DNA of 64,000 nucleotides from the NCBI RefSeq assembly GCF_014643775.1, contig NZ_BMKC01000001.1, forward strand, positions 868,001 through 932,000, in the 5' to 3' direction. This stretch comes from Arenimonas soli (lineage in GTDB: Bacteria; Pseudomonadota; Gammaproteobacteria; Xanthomonadales; Xanthomonadaceae). Below, piece after piece: positions 47,176 to 59,434 of this stretch; position 1 is the first letter of the stretch, and each line of letters begins with the position of its first letter. The notes under the pieces were generated by a model. It saw only the letters and a program-made list of their open reading frames with translations, was not told the origin of the DNA and did no database searches. The translations under genes were made by a program, and so were the position numbers.

Positions 47176-48861
47176 ATGAGCGAGAGCTACCGCCGTCTGT
47201 GCCAGGACCTGCCACCCGCCGTGGGGGGTGCCGTGCGTTTCCCGGCTGACCCGAAAAAGGTGAAGGCCTGGGTCGCGGCCCTGCCGCGCGCCAACCCCCA
47301 GGCCGCCGAGCAGGAAATCGCCCGCGCCCTGGAAGGCCTGGCCGGCCAGCGCCTGGACGGCGGGCAGCGGTTCGCCGCGCTCGAAGAACTGCGTGGCACC
47401 GCGCTCGAAGCGATCGCGCTGCTCGAAGGCGGTTTTTCCGGCAGCTCCCTGCCGCTGCCGCCGGACAAGGCCCGCTCGGCCGCCTCCGCCGGCAAGTTCC
47501 ATCTCGACCTGGCCCTGGGCTACCGGCAGGCCGCCTGCGAACTTTGTGCGCCCTCGGGCAGCGTGCCCTTCCTGCGTGGCGGCAACGTGCTGGCGGCGCT
47601 GGAACGTTCGGCCTGGCATTACGTCCGCGCCCTGGCCATGGCCTGGCGCGTCTATCGCCCGGCGCCGGCCGGCGCCTGGCAGGGACTGCACCGGCTGCAT
47701 CGTTTCGCCAGCGCGCTCAAGCTAGAGCGCAAGTCGGTCGAAGACAAGGCCGCCGGCGGCAGCCATGACGTGCACACGCTTTACCTGCAGGCACTGCTGA
47801 TGGCCTCGGTGAATCCCTATGCCTTCGCGCAGTCGGAACAGGACGCGCTATGGCCGGCATCCCGCGGTTACGCCGCGCGCTGCAGCCTGGTACCCCGTGC
47901 CCCGGAAGGCATCGCACCGGTGGTGCCCGAGGACGCCGACCGCGGCCCCGGCGGCGGCGTCCCCGAAGAAGCCCCCTCAACCTGGCTGGACCTGGCGCCC
48001 TTCGCGGCCGACGTGGACCGCGCGCTCGAGCGCGTTCGCGACGGCCAGGGCCAGCTGGCGCCGACGCCGGGCCTGTCGGTCGCGGTCGGCAACGACCTGC
48101 TGATCCGGCTGCGCCGCGCCTTTGGCCAGATGGCGGCGCGCGGCCTGATGCGCCTGCCGGCCGGGCATTCGCTGGACACCGTGCTGGGCCTGAGCGGGCT
48201 GCACTACCTGCTCGCAGGCCAGCGCGACTTCGACACCTTCATGCGCCAGTCGGCCCAGGGCACCGTGCACGTGATCGCCGGCGCCGCCTGGACCCAGGGC
48301 AGCGCCAGCATGACCCGCGTGCCGCGCTTCACCGCGCGGGTTCTCGACCAGAGCCTGGGCGGATACCGCATGGCCTGGGACAGCGCCGAGCAGGCCCGCG
48401 CCAAGGTCGGCGAACTGGTCGGCCTGGGCTTCGGCGAAGGGGGTGACGACCCGGACTGGATGGTCGGCGTGATGCGCTGGCTGCGCTACGAAACCGACGG
48501 CAGCCTGTCCGCCGGCGTCGAGCTGCTGTCACGGCGTTCAAGCCCGGTGGCCCTGCGCGTGGTCAGCGCCGACGGCGGCAGCCGGCAGGTGCAGCGCGCG
48601 GTCGAAGTATTCCCGATCGACGGCAGCGTGGGCCGGTGTTTCGTCTGCAGTGCCTCCATCGAATCGGGCAGCCGTGTCGAAGTGATCCACGACACCGCCA
48701 GCCACTTCCCGGAAGTGGGCATGCGCGGTCCCGACCTGCTTGACGATGTCGAAGTGCTGCTCAACGCCGGCGATTACGTGTTGCTTGGCGAACGCCTGCC
48801 GACGTCGACCGAGGGCGGCGACGCCGACGCCCGCGAAGCCCGCGAAGGCGAACCGGCATGA
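47176..48861 (+). CDS. Unassigned 561-residue protein, possible PilZ-like C-terminal domain
   Basis: I do not recognise a named family. No signal peptide or membrane helix; soluble. The N-terminal half is helical ([36 protein letters not shown]). The C-terminal third has strand-rich segments such as [20 protein letters not shown] and [15 protein letters not shown], resembling the second half of PilZ/YcgR barrels; a clear R-x-x-x-R plus D/N-x-S-x-x-G signature is not evident, so c-di-GMP binding is only a possibility. Overlaps ispG by four bases. Lies between two diguanylate cyclase genes. Confidence 0.6.
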   Translation: MSESYRRLCQDLPPAVGGAVRFPADPKKVKAWVAALPRANPQAAEQEIARALEGLAGQRLDGGQRFAALEELRGTALEAIALLEGGFSGSSLPLPPDKARSAASAGKFHLDLALGYRQAACELCAPSGSVPFLRGGNVLAALERSAWHYVRALAMAWRVYRPAPAGAWQGLHRLHRFASALKLERKSVEDKAAGGSHDVHTLYLQALLMASVNPYAFAQSEQDALWPASRGYAARCSLVPRAPEGIAPVVPEDADRGPGGGVPEEAPSTWLDLAPFAADVDRALERVRDGQGQLAPTPGLSVAVGNDLLIRLRRAFGQMAARGLMRLPAGHSLDTVLGLSGLHYLLAGQRDFDTFMRQSAQGTVHVIAGAAWTQGSASMTRVPRFTARVLDQSLGGYRMAWDSAEQARAKVGELVGLGFGEGGDDPDWMVGVMRWLRYETDGSLSAGVELLSRRSSPVALRVVSADGGSRQVQRAVEVFPIDGSVGRCFVCSASIESGSRVEVIHDTASHFPEVGMRGPDLLDDVEVLLNAGDYVLLGERLPTSTEGGDADAREAREGEPA

Positions 48862-50093
48862 GCGAGGCGAAGGCGATGCCGCGGCGCGAAACCCGCGCCG
48901 TGGCGGTGGGTCCGGTCCGCATCGGCGGCGGCGCCCCGGTGGTCGTGCAGTCCATGACCAACACCGACACCGCCGACGTGAACGCGACGGTGAAGCAGGT
49001 GGCCGAACTCTGGCGCGCCGGCTCCGAACTGGTGCGCGTGACGGTGAACAACCCCGAGTCCGCCGCCGCGGTGCCGCGCATCCGGGACAAGCTGGCCATG
49101 ATGAACGTGCCGGTGCCGATCGTCGGCGACTTCCACTACAACGGCGACCGCCTGCTGGCGGCCGAGCCGGCCTGCGCCGAGGCGCTGGCCAAGTACCGCA
49201 TCAACCCGGGCAACGTCGGCTTCGGCAAGAAGCGCGACACCCAGTTCGCGGCGATCGTCGAGAAGGCCATCGAATACGGCAAGCCGGTCCGCATCGGCGT
49301 CAACTGGGGCTCGCTCGACCAGGCCCTGGCCGCGCGCCTGATGGACGAAAACGCCGCCCGCGCCGAACCCTGGGACGCCGCCCGCGTGCTGCGCGAGGCC
49401 CTGGTGGTGTCGGCGCTGGAATCGGCCGAACGCGCCGTCGAGATCGGCCTGGCGCGCGAGCGCATCGTGCTTTCGGCCAAGGTCAGCGGCGTGCAGGAAC
49501 TGATCGCGGTCTATCGCGACCTGGCGGCGCGCTCGGACTTCCCGCTGCACCTGGGCCTGACCGAGGCCGGCATGGGCAGCAAGGGCATGGTCGCGTCCAG
49601 CGCCGCGCTGGCCGTGCTGATGCAGGAAGGCATCGGCGACACGATCCGCATCTCGCTGACGCCCGAGCCCGGCGCCGCACGCACCCTTGAAGTGCAGGTC
49701 GCGCAGGAACTGCTGCAAACCATGGGCCTGCGCGCCTTCACCCCGCTGGTCACCGCCTGCCCGGGCTGCGGCCGCACCACCAGCGAGTTCTTCCAGGTGC
49801 TGGCGCAGAAGGTGCAGGAACACGTGCGTGGCCAGATGCCGGTCTGGAAGCTCAAGTACCCCGGCGTTGAAAACCTGTCGCTGGCGGTGATGGGCTGCGT
49901 GGTCAACGGCCCCGGCGAGTCGCGCCACGCCGACATCGGCATCTCGCTGCCGGGCACCGGCGAAGCGCCGTCGGCGCCGGTCTTCATCGACGGCCAGAAG
50001 GCCATGACCCTGCGCGGCGAAAACATCGCCGATGAACTCGTCGGCGTCATCGACCAGTACGTCGCCCGGCGATACGGCGGCTCGGGCGCCTAG
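48858..50093 (+). CDS. ispG: 4-hydroxy-3-methylbut-2-enyl diphosphate synthase (IspG/GcpE)
   Basis: Penultimate step of the MEP isoprenoid pathway, reductive ring opening of MEcPP to HMBPP. 411 aa. N-terminal TIM barrel ([20 protein letters not shown]) and C-terminal [4Fe-4S] domain with cysteines in [10 protein letters not shown] and [14 protein letters not shown] inside the preceding gene's stop (ATGA). Its TAG forms a CTAG with the stop of the convergent FHA-GGDEF gene. Confidence 0.97.
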   Translation: MSEAKAMPRRETRAVAVGPVRIGGGAPVVVQSMTNTDTADVNATVKQVAELWRAGSELVRVTVNNPESAAAVPRIRDKLAMMNVPVPIVGDFHYNGDRLLAAEPACAEALAKYRINPGNVGFGKKRDTQFAAIVEKAIEYGKPVRIGVNWGSLDQALAARLMDENAARAEPWDAARVLREALVVSALESAERAVEIGLARERIVLSAKVSGVQELIAVYRDLAARSDFPLHLGLTEAGMGSKGMVASSAALAVLMQEGIGDTIRISLTPEPGAARTLEVQVAQELLQTMGLRAFTPLVTACPGCGRTTSEFFQVLAQKVQEHVRGQMPVWKLKYPGVENLSLAVMGCVVNGPGESRHADIGISLPGTGEAPSAPVFIDGQKAMTLRGENIADELVGVIDQYVARRYGGSGA

Positions 50094-50986
50094 GCTTCGA
50101 CGCAGACCCGGTTGCGGCCTTCGTCCTTGGCCCGGTAAAGGGCCAGGTCGGCGGCCTTCATGAGGTCGCTTCGTTCTTCGCGGCCCGGCACCAGGCCGGC
50201 GATGCCGATGCTGATGGTCAGGCGGTGTGGCTCGCCCTCCAGGACGAAGGTGTCGGCGGCCACCGCTTCGCGCAGGCGGTCGGCGAAAGCGCGGGCGGCC
50301 TCGATGTCGGTTTCCGGCAGCATCACCGCGAACTCTTCGCCGCCGATGCGCGCGGCGATGTCCTCGCCCCGGACGAAGCCGCGCACGATCGCCGCCAGCT
50401 GGCGAAGCACGCCATCGCCGGCGATGTGGCCGAAGCGGTCGTTGACCGGCTTGAACAGGTCCACGTCGATGATGCACATCACCAGCGGCCGGCCATGGCG
50501 GTTGGCGCGGGCGATCTCCTTGTCCACCAGTTCGACGAAGTGCCGTCGGTTGTAGAGTTCGGTCAGCGCGTCGTGCGTGGCAAGTTGGTAGACCTCCTCG
50601 TGGTAGCGGGCCTCGACGCTGGAATGGCTGATGAACTTGAGGATCGATTCGCCCAGGGTGATGTGGTCGCCGTCGGCCAGCAGCGATTCGGTCACCGGCT
50701 GGTCGTTGACCCGGGTGCGGTTGGTCGCGTCGAGGTCGCGGATGCGGTAGTGGTCGCCGTCCCGCCAGATCTCGCAGTGGTGCCGGGACACGGACTTGTG
50801 CGGGATATGCAGGTCGGAGTCCTGCGAACGGCCAACGACCACGGTTTCGTCGGCCAGGTCGGCACGTTTTCCCAGGCCTTCACCGTGGATGACGACCACG
50901 CAGGCCGAACGTGGCCCGGTGCTGCGCGGGCCGTCGCTGAGCAGGGTCAGCTGCGTGGTGACGGGGTCCTGGTCGTTCTGGCTCAT
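50090..50986 (-). CDS. FHA-GGDEF diguanylate cyclase
   Basis: 298 aa cytoplasmic protein. FHA domain about 28-118 with GRSQDSD (52-58), SVSRHHCEI (66-73) and TNRTRVND, predicting phospho-threonine binding. GGDEF domain about 135-298: GGEEF at 215-219 and I-site R206-x-x-D209 five residues upstream. A Ser/Thr kinase gene starts 130 bases away on the other strand, so phosphorylation-dependent control is attractive but unproven. Confidence 0.92.
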   Translation of the reverse strand: MSQNDQDPVTTQLTLLSDGPRSTGPRSACVVVIHGEGLGKRADLADETVVVGRSQDSDLHIPHKSVSRHHCEIWRDGDHYRIRDLDATNRTRVNDQPVTESLLADGDHITLGESILKFISHSSVEARYHEEVYQLATHDALTELYNRRHFVELVDKEIARANRHGRPLVMCIIDVDLFKPVNDRFGHIAGDGVLRQLAAIVRGFVRGEDIAARIGGEEFAVMLPETDIEAARAFADRLREAVAADTFVLEGEPHRLTISIGIAGLVPGREERSDLMKAADLALYRAKDEGRNRVCVEA

Positions 50987-51085
50987 CGTCGGCAGGCGAG
51001 CGGGCGTGACAGCGAGTTTAACGGCAATTGTCCGGGAAACTGGCCGGCTAGCCCGGGCCGGGGCCGGCCGGCTTTTGCCATGCGC

Positions 51086-51091
51086 TAACAT
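51086..51091 (+). promoter_or_regulatory. Candidate -10 for the Ser/Thr kinase
   Basis: TAACAT, preceded by TGCGC, 24 bases before the start; a strong purine run AAGGGGGAGGGGG just before ATG 51116 serves as ribosome site. Confidence 0.25.
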
Positions 51092-51115
51092 CGCGGGCAG
51101 CAAGGGGGAGGGGGC

Positions 51116-53869
<2,754 letters not shown>

Positions 53870-53913
53870 ACCCGACAGCGATAAGGTCTCTGTGCGGGCC
53901 GGGAGGCAATTTT

Positions 53914-53919
53914 TATACT
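53914..53919 (+). promoter_or_regulatory. Candidate -10 for the small polyproline gene
   Basis: TATACT within an AT-rich run (TTTTTATACT), 28 bases before the start; -35 not recognisable. Confidence 0.4.
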
Positions 53920-53947
53920 CGCCGCTCCCTGTCCAACCGAGAACCCG

Positions 53948-54205
53948 ATGCGCACGCCCATCGCATTGATCCCCGCCTACGCACTGGCCCTGATCGCCGC
54001 CGCGTCCCCCGCGTCCGCCGCGGAGCCCTCGCCGCAGGAACTGGCCTGGGCGCAGATGACCGGCCAGGCCATCGGCGCGGGTGCCGGCACCCTGAGCACT
54101 TCGCCGCCCCCGCCCCCGCCGCCCCCGCCGCCGCCGCCGACCGGAGGGGGTGGATCCACCAGCAGCTTCCCCAGCGTCGAGTACGATTTTTTTCCGAACA
54201 ACTGA
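53948..54205 (+). CDS. Small secreted protein with 12-proline run
   Basis: 85 aa. Signal peptide ASPASAAEP ends near residue 25. A short mature helix (QELAWAQMTGQAIGAGAG) precedes 12 consecutive prolines, then TGGGGSTSS and an aromatic C-terminus YDFFPNN. No known family. Such a run needs EF-P for translation. Follows the kinase gene by 78 bases with its own candidate -10. Prolines are encoded mainly by CCG and CCC, so the run could vary by slippage. Confidence 0.7.
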   Translation: MRTPIALIPAYALALIAAASPASAAEPSPQELAWAQMTGQAIGAGAGTLSTSPPPPPPPPPPPPTGGGGSTSSFPSVEYDFFPNN

Positions 54206-54224
54206 GGATCCGAGCTGGTGCCGC

Positions 54225-55148
54225 CTAGCGCGGCGCCGGCGTTTCCGGGTTGATTTCCGGGTCGGTCACCGCCTGCCGGGCCAGCTTGGCCTCGCGGCGG
54301 GCGATGTAGACGTTCGAGCCGAAGATGATCGCGGCGCCGGCCACGGTCCAGCGGTCCAGGGTTTCGCCGAACAGCCACCAGCCGAACGCGCCGACCACGA
54401 TGATCTGCAGGAAGCTGATCGGCGTCAGCATCGAGGCATCGCCCAGGCGCAGGGCGCGGGTCCAGAACATGTGCGCGATGCTGCCCAGCGAACCGGCCAG
54501 CACGATCCACAGCCAGGTGATGCCCACCGGCGTTTCCCAGACCATCAGCGCCGGCACCAGCGACATCGGGATCCACAGCATCGTCGTCCAGATCACGATG
54601 GCGTCGGGGTGTTCGGTGCGCGAGAGGAACTTGATGCTGATCGCGGCGCTGGCGCTGGCCACGGCCGCCAGCACCGCCACCAGGCTGGCGGCGGTGAAGG
54701 ACTGGCCGAAGGGCTGCACGATCAGCATCACCCCGAGGAAACCGACGATCACCGCCGTCCAGCGGCGCGCCCGGACCACTTCCCCCAGCACCAGCACCGC
54801 GGCGATGGTGACGAACAGCGGCGTCGAATACGACAGGGCGATGGCCTGGGCCAGCGGCAGGTTCACGATCGCCCAGAAGCCGGCCAGCATGGACACCATG
54901 CCGATGCTGCAGCGGCCGATGTAAAAGCCAAGCTTGTCGGTGCGCAGCAGCGACGGGCCGTGCCGGAACAGGATCGGCAGCAGGATGACGAAGCCGAAGA
55001 AGTTTCGGAAGAACGCGATCTCGAACGGGTGCAGCTGTTCGGACGCCAGGCGGATGCAGACCGCCATGAAGCCGAACAGCACCGTCGACAGCGCCATCAG
55101 CCCGACGGCGCGGCCTACCTGCGAAGCCGGGGCGGCGGGGGCGTTCAA
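54225..55148 (-). CDS. EamA-family drug/metabolite transporter
   Basis: 307 aa with ten predicted helices in two EamA repeats (GLMALSTVLFGFMAVCIRLA; FGESLGSIAHMFW-type second half). Putative TTG start at 55148 overlaps the murB stop (TTGA) and keeps helix one whole; ATG 17 codons later would truncate it. Substrate unknown. Last gene of the ALDH-DUF4190-pyrD-murB set. Confidence 0.86.
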   Translation of the reverse strand: MNAPAAPASQVGRAVGLMALSTVLFGFMAVCIRLASEQLHPFEIAFFRNFFGFVILLPILFRHGPSLLRTDKLGFYIGRCSIGMVSMLAGFWAIVNLPLAQAIALSYSTPLFVTIAAVLVLGEVVRARRWTAVIVGFLGVMLIVQPFGQSFTAASLVAVLAAVASASAAISIKFLSRTEHPDAIVIWTTMLWIPMSLVPALMVWETPVGITWLWIVLAGSLGSIAHMFWTRALRLGDASMLTPISFLQIIVVGAFGWWLFGETLDRWTVAGAAIIFGSNVYIARREAKLARQAVTDPEINPETPAPR

Positions 55149-56188
55149 GCCGGGTCGAAGCGGGCGCCGATGATGCGCGGTTCCGGCTCCAGGCTGACGC
55201 CGAAACGTTCGCGCACCGACCCGGCGATACGGCGGGCCAGTTCGAGCAGCTGCTGGCCGGTCGCATTGCCGTGGTTGACCAGCACCAGGGCGTGCTGTTC
55301 GGCGACGCCGGCATCGCCTTCGCGCTTGCCCTTCCAGCCACAGGCTTCGATCAGCCAGGCGGCGGAAAGCTTGTGGCCACCGTCGGGGCCGGCGAAGACG
55401 GGCAGGGCGGGGTGGTCGGCCTTCAGGGCCGCGGCCGTCCCGGCGTCCACTACCGGGTTCTTGAAGAAGCTGCCGGCGTTGCCCAGCAGGGCCGGGTTGG
55501 GCAGCTTGCGGGTGCGGATGCGGCTGATGGCCTCGGCCACGTGCACGGCGCGCGGGGTGTCGATGCCCATGGCTGCCAGCTCCTCGCGCACGCCTGCGTA
55601 ATCGAGCCGCAGCGCGCGCTGGCGCGGCAAGCGCAGTTCGAGCGCGGTGACCACCCAGCGCTCGGGTTCGCGCTTGAACAGGCTGTCGCGGTAGGCGAAG
55701 CCGCAGTCGGCGGCAGGCAGGCGCTTGACCTGGCCGGTGTCGCGCTGGAAGGCCTCGACCGCTTCGACGAACTCGCCGACCTCGGCGCCATAGGCGCCGA
55801 TGTTCTGGATCGGCGCGGCGCCCACCGTGCCCGGGATCAGGGCCATGTTCTCCAGGCCGCACAGGCCGCGGGCCAGGGTCCAGGCAACCAGGTCGTTCCA
55901 GTTCATGCCGGCTTCGGCGCGCACCACGGCACTGTCGCCGTCGTCGCGGACAATGCTTGCACCGGCCATGGTCAGGCAGATGGCCACGCCGGGGAAATCG
56001 CCGACGAACAGCAGGTTGCTGCCTTCCCCGAGCACAAGCACGGGGCCCTCGCGCAGCATGGCGAACTCGAACAGTTCGCCCAGCGCATCGGCGCGCGAGA
56101 CATCGGCCATCATCGCCGCGCGGGCGGCGACCCGGAAGGTATTGCGGCCGGCCAGGGAAACATTGTCGGCCAGCTGGTAACCCGTCAC
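55145..56188 (-). CDS. murB: UDP-N-acetylenolpyruvoylglucosamine reductase MurB
   Basis: Reduces UDP-GlcNAc-enolpyruvate to UDP-MurNAc with NADPH and FAD. 347 aa, GTG start overlapping the pyrD stop (GTGA). FAD motifs [10 protein letters not shown] and [20 protein letters not shown]; catalytic Ser in [10 protein letters not shown]; late Glu in [11 protein letters not shown]. Essential cell-wall gene. Confidence 0.96.
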   Translation of the reverse strand: MTGYQLADNVSLAGRNTFRVAARAAMMADVSRADALGELFEFAMLREGPVLVLGEGSNLLFVGDFPGVAICLTMAGASIVRDDGDSAVVRAEAGMNWNDLVAWTLARGLCGLENMALIPGTVGAAPIQNIGAYGAEVGEFVEAVEAFQRDTGQVKRLPAADCGFAYRDSLFKREPERWVVTALELRLPRQRALRLDYAGVREELAAMGIDTPRAVHVAEAISRIRTRKLPNPALLGNAGSFFKNPVVDAGTAAALKADHPALPVFAGPDGGHKLSAAWLIEACGWKGKREGDAGVAEQHALVLVNHGNATGQQLLELARRIAGSVRERFGVSLEPEPRIIGARFDPA

Positions 56189-57219
56189 GCAACGCCCTCG
56201 CGGCGGCGCCGGATCGACTGCACGCACTCGGCAATCAGCTCGGGGCCGCGATAGACCAGGCCGGTGTAGAACTGCACCATCAGCGCGCCCGCGGTGATCT
56301 TGCCGGCGGCGTCGGCGCCGCTGAGGATGCCGCCCACCCCGATGATCGGGATGGTTTCGTCCAGGCGGCCACGCAGCCGGCGCAGCACCGCGGTGGACTT
56401 GCCGTACAGCGGCGCGCCCGACAGGCCGCCGGCTTCCTTGGCCAGCCTGTGGCCTTCGATGGGCAGGCGGTCGAGCGTGGTGTTGGTGGCGATGACGCCG
56501 TCCACCTTCATGTCGCTGAGCACGCGCGCGCAGGCGTCGACGTCGTCGTCGGACAGGTCGGGCGCCACCTTCACGAGCATCGGGACGCGCTTGCCGTGCT
56601 GGGCACCGAGTTTTTCCTGGGCATCGCGCAGTTCGCCGACCAGGCGGCGCAGCTGCTGTTCTTCCTGCAGCTCGCGCAGGCCGGCGGTATTGGGCGAGGA
56701 GATGTTGATGGTGATGTAGTCGGCCAGCGGATACACCCGTTCCAGGCAGTACAGGTAGTCGTCCGCGGCGTCTTCGTTGTGGGTGTCCTTGTTCTTGCCG
56801 ATGTTGATGCCCAGCAGGCCGTGCCGGCGGCGCGCCCGCGAGACGTTCTTCACCAGCGCGTCCACCCCCAGGTTGTTGAAGCCCAGGCGGTTGATGACGG
56901 CATTGTGTTCGGGCAGGCGGAACATGCGCGGCCGCGGGTTGCCTTCCTGCGGCCGGGGCGTGGTGGTGCCGACCTCGACGAAACCAAAGCCCAGGGCGAG
57001 CAGGGCGTCGACGTGGGCGCCGTCCTTGTCCAGGCCGGCGGCGCAGCCGACGGGGTTGGGGAACACCAGCCCGAAGGCCTTGGTCGGCAGCGGCTTGGGC
57101 CGGCCGGCCAGCAGCGGGCTCATGCCCGTGCGGTAGGCGGCCTCGATGGCGCGCAGGCCCACGCCGTGGGCCTGTTCCGCGTCAAGGTGGAACAGGAAGG
57201 GTCTTGCCAGCGAATACAT
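56185..57219 (-). CDS. pyrD: Dihydroorotate dehydrogenase (quinone), class 2
   Basis: 344 aa membrane-associated enzyme of pyrimidine synthesis passing electrons to quinone. N-terminal extension [18 protein letters not shown] is the class 2 quinone tunnel. FMN site: [36 protein letters not shown]; catalytic Ser in [13 protein letters not shown] motif IATNTTLDR. murB overlaps its end by four bases. Confidence 0.96.
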   Translation of the reverse strand: MYSLARPFLFHLDAEQAHGVGLRAIEAAYRTGMSPLLAGRPKPLPTKAFGLVFPNPVGCAAGLDKDGAHVDALLALGFGFVEVGTTTPRPQEGNPRPRMFRLPEHNAVINRLGFNNLGVDALVKNVSRARRRHGLLGINIGKNKDTHNEDAADDYLYCLERVYPLADYITINISSPNTAGLRELQEEQQLRRLVGELRDAQEKLGAQHGKRVPMLVKVAPDLSDDDVDACARVLSDMKVDGVIATNTTLDRLPIEGHRLAKEAGGLSGAPLYGKSTAVLRRLRGRLDETIPIIGVGGILSGADAAGKITAGALMVQFYTGLVYRGPELIAECVQSIRRRREGVA

Positions 57220-57231
57220 GGTGCCTGCCTG

Positions 57232-57531
57232 TCAGAGCTGGCCGCTGATGCCCAGCAGGGCGAACAGTGCCGCCAGCCCGCCCAGGAAAACAACAAAGAC
57301 CAGGAGGGTGAGCACCGAGATGGCGATCACCAGCCAGCCCAGCACCAGCCCGGCGATGGCGAGGCCATCGCCATCGATCTGGCCGTTGCTGCGCTGGATT
57401 TCGGCACGGGCCATGTGGCCCGTGACGATGGCGACCAGGCTCCCCACCAGGGGCAGGAAGGTCCAGCCCAGCAAACCGCTGACGAGGCTGGTGATCGCAA
57501 GGGCGCTGGTCTGCCGGGGAGCCATGTTCAT
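57232..57531 (-). CDS. DUF4190 small membrane protein
   Basis: 99 aa, two hydrophobic segments (AITSLVSGLLGWTFLPLVGS and AIAGLVLGWLVIAISVLTLL) and the AMAREIQRSNGQIDGDGLA-like linker typical of DUF4190 proteins. Function unknown. ATG 57531 or 57525 (M-N-M) are both possible; GAGG lies nine bases before the first. Between the dehydrogenase and pyrD. Confidence 0.82.
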   Translation of the reverse strand: MNMAPRQTSALAITSLVSGLLGWTFLPLVGSLVAIVTGHMARAEIQRSNGQIDGDGLAIAGLVLGWLVIAISVLTLLVFVVFLGGLAALFALLGISGQL

Positions 57532-57542
57532 GGGCGTAAACC

Positions 57543-59075
57543 TCAGATGTCGAACTTGATGCCCTGTGCCAGCGGCAGCGCGTCGGAGTAGTTGATGGTG
57601 TTGGTCTGGCGGCGCATGTAGACCTTCCACGCGTCGGAGCCGGATTCACGGCCACCGCCGGTTTCCTTCTCGCCGCCGAAGGCACCGCCGATCTCGGCGC
57701 CGGAAGTGCCGATGTTGACGTTGGCGATGCCGCAGTCCGAACCCCAGGCCGCCAGGAACTGCTCGGCCGCCTTGAGGTTTTGGGTGAAGATCGCCGACGA
57801 CAGGCCCTGCGGCACGTCGTTCTGCATGGCGATGGCTTCGTCCAGGTCGGAGTAGGGCATGACGTAGAGGATCGGCGCGAAGGTCTCGTGCTGGACGATT
57901 TCGTGGCTGTTCTTGAGGCCGGTGATGATGGTCGGCAGCACGAAGTTGCCCGGGCGGTCGATGGCGGCACCGCCGGTCTCGACCTTGCCGCCGGCGGCCT
58001 TGGCCTTGGCGACGGCGTCGAGGTAGGCCTGCACGCCGTCCTTGCTGTTGAGCGGGCCCATCAGGTTGGCCGGGTCGGTCGGGTCGCCGATCTTCTTTTC
58101 GACCTGCTTGTAGCCGGCGACCAGCTTGGCCAGCACGTCGTCGAAGATCGATTCGTGGATGAAGGCGCGACGGGTGGAGGTGCAGCGCTGGCCGGCGGTG
58201 CCGACGGCGCCGAAGACGATGGCCGGGATCGCCAGCTTCAGGTCGGCGGTGGCGTCGACGATCATGGCGTTGTTGCCGCCCAGCTCGAGCAGGCTGCGGC
58301 CCATGCGGCGGGCGACGCGCTCGCCGACGTGGCGGCCGACCTTGGTCGAACCGGTGAAGCTGACCAGGGCGACGCGCTTGTCGTCGACGAAGGCCTGGGC
58401 CAGGTCGGTGCCGCCGTCGTTGAACAGGAAGAAGATGTCCGGGAAGCCGCCCTTGCGCAGTGCTTCGTTGCAGATCTTCATCGAGGCGATCGCCGACAGC
58501 GGGGTCTTGGGCGAGGGCTTCCAGATGCAGATGTCGCCGCAGACGCCGGCCACGAAGGCGTTCCAGGCCCACACCGCGACCGGGAAGTTGAAGGCCGAGA
58601 TGATGCCGACGATGCCCAGCGGGTGGTACTGCTCGTACATGCGGTGGCCCGGGCGCTCGGAGTGCATGGTCAGGCCGTAGAGCTGGCGCGACAGGCCAAC
58701 GGCGAATTCGCCGATGTCGATCATCTCCTGGACCTCGCCGTCGCCCTCGGGCTTGGACTTGCCCATTTCCAGCGCGACCAGCGAACCCAGCGCGTCATTG
58801 TGGGTGCGCAGCGCGTCGGCGCACAGGCGGATGGCTTCGCCGCGGCGCGGGGCCGGGGTGCTGCGCCAGACCTTGAACGCCGCCTGGGCGCGCTCGAGGA
58901 TCTTGTCGTAGTCGGCCTGCGACGACGCATAGACCTTGCCCAGCACTTCGCCATTGCCCGGGTTCACGGGTTCGATGACGCCGGCATCGCGGGTCTGCGA
59001 CCACTCGCCGTGGCCGAGGTAGGTGCCGGATTCCTGGCCGGTGAGGCCAAGGGAAGTGAGGACTGCGTGGGTCAT
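57543..59075 (-). CDS. Aldehyde dehydrogenase, ALDH7 type
   Basis: 510 aa NAD-dependent enzyme similar to alpha-aminoadipic semialdehyde dehydrogenase (antiquitin/AmaB), which acts in lysine and pipecolate breakdown. Catalytic Cys298 in [11 protein letters not shown], Glu264 in [13 protein letters not shown] motif FTGSTKVG. The end, [19 protein letters not shown], is typical of ALDH7. GGAG seven bases before ATG 59075. Substrate by homology only; no other lysine-degradation gene is nearby. Directly downstream of tRNA-Arg. Confidence 0.93.
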   Translation of the reverse strand: MTHAVLTSLGLTGQESGTYLGHGEWSQTRDAGVIEPVNPGNGEVLGKVYASSQADYDKILERAQAAFKVWRSTPAPRRGEAIRLCADALRTHNDALGSLVALEMGKSKPEGDGEVQEMIDIGEFAVGLSRQLYGLTMHSERPGHRMYEQYHPLGIVGIISAFNFPVAVWAWNAFVAGVCGDICIWKPSPKTPLSAIASMKICNEALRKGGFPDIFFLFNDGGTDLAQAFVDDKRVALVSFTGSTKVGRHVGERVARRMGRSLLELGGNNAMIVDATADLKLAIPAIVFGAVGTAGQRCTSTRRAFIHESIFDDVLAKLVAGYKQVEKKIGDPTDPANLMGPLNSKDGVQAYLDAVAKAKAAGGKVETGGAAIDRPGNFVLPTIITGLKNSHEIVQHETFAPILYVMPYSDLDEAIAMQNDVPQGLSSAIFTQNLKAAEQFLAAWGSDCGIANVNIGTSGAEIGGAFGGEKETGGGRESGSDAWKVYMRRQTNTINYSDALPLAQGIKFDI

Positions 59076-59116
59076 TGTTTGCTCCAGGTACTGGGGCCGC
59101 GGTGCGGCCTTGGGAA

Positions 59117-59193
59117 TGGCGACCCCGACACGATTCGAACGTGTGACCTTCCCCTTAGGAGGGGGATGCTCTATCCAGCTGAGCTACGGGGCC
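59117..59193 (-). tRNA. tRNA-Arg (anticodon CCT)
   Basis: 77 nt including encoded CCA. Acceptor GGCCCCG pairs with CGGGGTC (one G-T pair); D stem GCTC/GAGC; anticodon stem TCCCC/GGGGA with loop CTCCTAA, anticodon CCT; T arm ACACG-TTCGAAT-CGTGT. Decodes AGG, a rare codon in this GC-rich genome. Confidence 0.95.
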
Positions 59194-59233
59194 TTGCGGC
59201 CCGCCGGGGGCGGGCCAGCGGCTTAACCCCGAG

Positions 59234-59239
59234 ATTGTC
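59234..59239 (-). promoter_or_regulatory. Candidate -10 for tRNA-Arg
   Basis: GACAAT on the minus strand, about 40 bases upstream of the mature 5' end and downstream of the tRNA-Ala terminator. Weak match. Confidence 0.3.
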
Positions 59240-59272
59240 TCACGGGCGACCGGGCCGGGGCCAACGGGCGGG

Positions 59273-59309
59273 CAAAAAGAAAGGGCCGGACACCGGGTCC
59301 GGCCCTTTC
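59273..59309 (-). terminator. Rho-independent terminator after tRNA-Ala
   Basis: 13-base-pair stem (59279-59291 with 59297-59309), five-base loop and on the minus strand a TCTTTTT tail. It separates tRNA-Ala from tRNA-Arg, so the two are separate transcripts. Confidence 0.88.
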
Positions 59310-59317
59310 AGGAATCG

Positions 59318-59393
59318 TGGTGGAGAGGATGGGGATCGAACCCACGACCTCATCGATGCGAACGATGCGCTCTCCCAGCTGAGCTACCCCCCC
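59318..59393 (-). tRNA. tRNA-Ala (anticodon CGC)
   Basis: 76 nt with encoded CCA. Acceptor GGGGGGG pairs with CCTCTCC, giving G3-U70, the alanine identity pair, and a second G-U at 5-68. D stem GCTC/GAGC; anticodon stem CATCG/CGATG, loop TTCGCAT; T arm GTGGG-TTCGATC-CCCAT. Decodes GCG. Confidence 0.95.
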
Positions 59394-59434
59394 ACGGAAG
59401 GTCCGGAAATTATAGGGGCATGTCGCGGCGAAGG

